From: Lachnospiraceae bacterium
GTDB lineage: Bacteria; Bacillota; Clostridia; Lachnospirales; Lachnospiraceae
Direction of reading: 5' to 3'
Assembly: GCA_021203205.1 (NCBI GenBank)
Contig: JAJQBQ010000045.1
Span: 1-47,404 of the forward strand
DNA length: 47,404 nt
How positions within the stretch are numbered: the first letter of the stretch is position 1; every line of letters starts with the position of its first letter. The position numbers and the translations under genes are program-made. The notes under the pieces were generated by a model, which saw only the letters and a program-made list of their open reading frames with translations, was not told the DNA's origin and did no database searches. Below are positions 45,701-47,404 of this stretch, one piece after another.

Positions 45701-45787
45701 GATACAATATCCGAAACAGCTCATCCTAAGATGCGGTATTCGAAACGGCCCAACATATGATGCAATATCCGAATCGGCTCATAAAAT
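45701..45787. repeat. 29-bp tandem repeat, three copies
   Basis: Units start at 45701, 45730 and 45759 and follow GATRCRRTATYCGAAWCRGC plus a variable YCAWMMTAW tail. Degenerate traces may extend to about 45860. There are no spacers, so it is not a CRISPR. It lies in the 308-bp convergent gap between fba and the aminopeptidase gene. Confidence 0.8.
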
Positions 45788-45868
45788 GTCGGCATTTTTC
45801 GTAATCATGGATTCCCATATGAGATATCGAATTTAAAAATGGTGAGATGCGAATTACATCCCAGGCTC

Positions 45869-45892
45869 TTGCATGTAAAACTTTTCATGCAA
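45869..45892. other. Palindromic hairpin downstream of the aminopeptidase gene
   Basis: TTGCATG (45869-45875) and CATGCAA (45886-45892) form a perfect stem extended by AAAA/TTTT around one bulged T. It begins 16 bp past the stop of the minus-strand aminopeptidase gene and may end its transcript, but there is no U-tract. Confidence 0.45.
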
Positions 45893-45907
45893 TTGGCGAC
45901 CTCTCTG

Positions 45908-47155
45908 TCAGATTGCCCAGACGCCATCCCGAAAGACTTCTACCTCGCTCCCATCTGCCAGGATCCCGGTGATGGCAAGGTCGCTGGTACCCACCATAAA
46001 ATCCACATGGTTTACGGAAAAATTTCCTCCGACGGCAGAAAGCTCCGCTTCGCTCATGTTTTCGCCGCCCGCCACCGTGGTGGGATAGCAGCGTCCCAGG
46101 GCAAAATGGCAGGAGGCGTTCTCGTCGAACAGCGTATTGTAAAACAGCGTCTTCATGGCGGAAATCGGGGAACCGTACGGCACAAAAGCCACTTCTCCCA
46201 GACGCCGGGAGCCTTCATCGGTTTCCAGGAGAGCTTTCAGCGCCTCTTCTCCCTCTTCCGCGGCGCAGTCCGTCACACAGCCCTCGTGGAATGTAAGCTT
46301 AAAGTTCTTCACGAGCGTTCCTTTCAGACTCAACGGCAGGGCCGAAACCAGTGTTCCCTCCGCCACGCGGCAGTCCGGCATGGTGAAGATTTCCTCCGTC
46401 GGCATATTTGCCAGGAATGTCACGCCGGTGCCGGCCTTTTCGGAGCCGCCCTCCCAGATATGGCCCTTCGCCAGGCCAACTGTGAAGTCCGTGCCCAGGC
46501 TGTTTTTATAGTGAAGCTTTTCAAAAGCATAGCTGTTCATCAGACAGCACTTTTTCTGAAGAAAAGCCACGTGCTCTTCCCAGGCTTTTACCGCATCACC
46601 GTCGCCGATGCGCACGGTCTTTAAGATGTACTCCCACAGACGGCGCATCGCGTCCTCTTCGCTTAAATCCGGGAACACCTTTTTCGCCCAGTCCTCCTGC
46701 GGCACAGCGATGATCGTCCATGGCACCAGGCTCATCATGGTGGCATCGCGAAATTCCTTCTGTGCGGTCTGCAAAAGGTTCGATCTTGTCTGCAGACGTT
46801 TCGGATCCAGCCCCTTGTATGCCTCCGGGTTTGAACCGCTCACGGAGATAAATGCCGCCTTTTCCCTCGCGTAATAGTTCATGGACTCGCCCATCCAATC
46901 CGGTACCTCGGTGAGCACCTCGTCCGAAACATTTTCATAATACAGCCTGGTGCAGACCGTGTCGCTGTACTTCATGACGACCTCGCCGGCACCTGCCGTA
47001 TAGGCTTCCTCCGCGATCATCCTGGCAAACGCATAGTGCTGCGCCTCGCAGCGAACCACCACCTTCTGCCCCGGCTGCACATTCACGCCGGCCCGCACCG
47101 CGAGACGGGCGTATTCGCGGATCTTTGACTCGTCAATTCCGTAAAAATCGTTCAT
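45908..47155 (-). CDS. M29 family aminopeptidase (AmpS/PepS-like)
   Basis: A 415-residue metallo-aminopeptidase of family M29, which removes N-terminal residues from peptides in the cytoplasm. Supporting segments: NVQPGQKVVVRCEAQHYAFA, FEKLHYKNSLGTDFTVGLAK, NMPTEEIFTMPDCRVAEGTL, and the C-terminal HVDFMVGTSDLAITG, with the metal-binding Glu/His/Asp residues in these motifs. Start at 47155 (MNDFYGIDES): AGGAGG lies 5 nt upstream; the extension to 47203 is rejected. It is transcribed alone, converging on fba. Confidence 0.93.
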   Translation of the reverse strand: MNDFYGIDESKIREYARLAVRAGVNVQPGQKVVVRCEAQHYAFARMIAEEAYTAGAGEVVMKYSDTVCTRLYYENVSDEVLTEVPDWMGESMNYYAREKAAFISVSGSNPEAYKGLDPKRLQTRSNLLQTAQKEFRDATMMSLVPWTIIAVPQEDWAKKVFPDLSEEDAMRRLWEYILKTVRIGDGDAVKAWEEHVAFLQKKCCLMNSYAFEKLHYKNSLGTDFTVGLAKGHIWEGGSEKAGTGVTFLANMPTEEIFTMPDCRVAEGTLVSALPLSLKGTLVKNFKLTFHEGCVTDCAAEEGEEALKALLETDEGSRRLGEVAFVPYGSPISAMKTLFYNTLFDENASCHFALGRCYPTTVAGGENMSEAELSAVGGNFSVNHVDFMVGTSDLAITGILADGSEVEVFRDGVWAI

Positions 47156-47326
47156 TTCTTCCTCCTGAAACCTGATCGTGTACTCATGTTTTGCTTTCCT
47201 CACGGACAGCAGAAAATTTCACACTGCAGAAAAAGTTACCACCCTTCCCGGCGCACCCCTGACCTCCATGCTCGCAAAACATAAAGAAATAATTTTAAGC
47301 GACTTCAGGTTTTTCTTAAAGCCGCC

Positions 47327-47384
47327 AAGTTCCGCAAGGCGGAACTTAAATGTTGTTGACTCCTTAACTTAACACTTTTATGCT
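47327..47384 (+). promoter_or_regulatory. Hairpin and outward promoter at the right edge
   Basis: A perfect 9-bp stem AAGTTCCGC-AAG-GCGGAACTT (47327-47347) is followed by TTGACT (47356-47361), 17-bp spacer and TATGCT (47379-47384), a plausible plus-strand promoter for a gene beyond the window. No gene is visible in 47156-47404. Confidence 0.5.
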
Positions 47385-47404
47385 CTGCTTGCCTGTCACG
47401 AGAT

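Noticed and set aside
45701-45787. CRISPR array
   Set aside because: The 29-bp units follow each other with no spacers and no cas genes are in the window.

Overview
The window comes from a mid-to-high-GC low-G+C-phylum (Firmicutes) anaerobe, most likely a member of the Lachnospirales/Clostridia. This is inferred from gene content: a TIGR03936-type radical-SAM-linked protein next to RNase G, a giant 2-hydroxyacyl-CoA-dehydratase-activase-like protein, an acpS-nnr-mazF order, a RelQ-type alarmone synthase and a GluTR-siroheme-synthase fusion. Ribosome binding sites are strong (AGGAGG/AAGGGG types) and several vegetative promoters match TTGACA-N16/17-TATAAT very well. No IS element, prophage, integrase or CRISPR array is visible; this is mostly chromosomal housekeeping DNA.

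Positions 1-900 hold a HigBA-type toxin-antitoxin module with a consensus promoter and its own terminator; the toxin frame is broken by one base. Positions 878-4349 hold a response regulator, sensor kinase and unknown membrane-anchored protein operon. RNase G, the TIGR03936 protein and a GH31 glycosidase follow upstream (4444-8695). Positions 8805-14060 carry RNA-modification and housekeeping genes: RluC-type pseudouridine synthase, viroplasmin-RNase HI, SDR oxidoreductase, RsuA-type pseudouridine synthase, RelQ and CoaE. PolA and a small zinc-finger membrane protein run 14220-17391, then a hairpin-rich noncoding stretch and tRNA-Leu(CAA). HAD hydrolase, YebC and a CNNM/CorC-type transporter occupy 17973-20935. 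A MazF toxin without visible antitoxin, the NAD(P)HX repair enzyme Nnr and AcpS run 21080-23766. All of these are on the minus strand.

At 24106 a lone LytTR regulator is on the plus strand, followed by a minus-strand ABC-F protein. At 26938-32420 a plus-strand operon encodes a 1563-residue activase/dehydratase-like iron-sulfur protein and a PlsC-like acyltransferase, preceded by a possible leader-peptide attenuator. A bidirectional terminator separates it from minus-strand AI-2E-type transporter and DegV genes.

Positions 35116-42545 (minus strand) are a complete early tetrapyrrole operon: hemA fused to a Met8/SirC-like domain, hemC, cobA-hemD fusion, hemB and hemL. Together these encode every step from glutamyl-tRNA to sirohydrochlorin/precorrin-2, which in an anaerobe would feed siroheme and/or cobalamin; no later heme gene is present. 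Divergent from it is a pair of half-size chromate transporters, then fba with a long structured leader, a 29-bp tandem repeat, and an M29 aminopeptidase.

The observations most worth a second look are the leader/terminator arrangement in front of the giant activase gene, the structured fba leader, the hairpin-rich intergenic elements (5775-5843, 17392-17685, 42833-42914), the orphan MazF, the frameshifted HigB, and a recurring pattern of low-complexity hydrophilic insertions in otherwise conserved enzymes.
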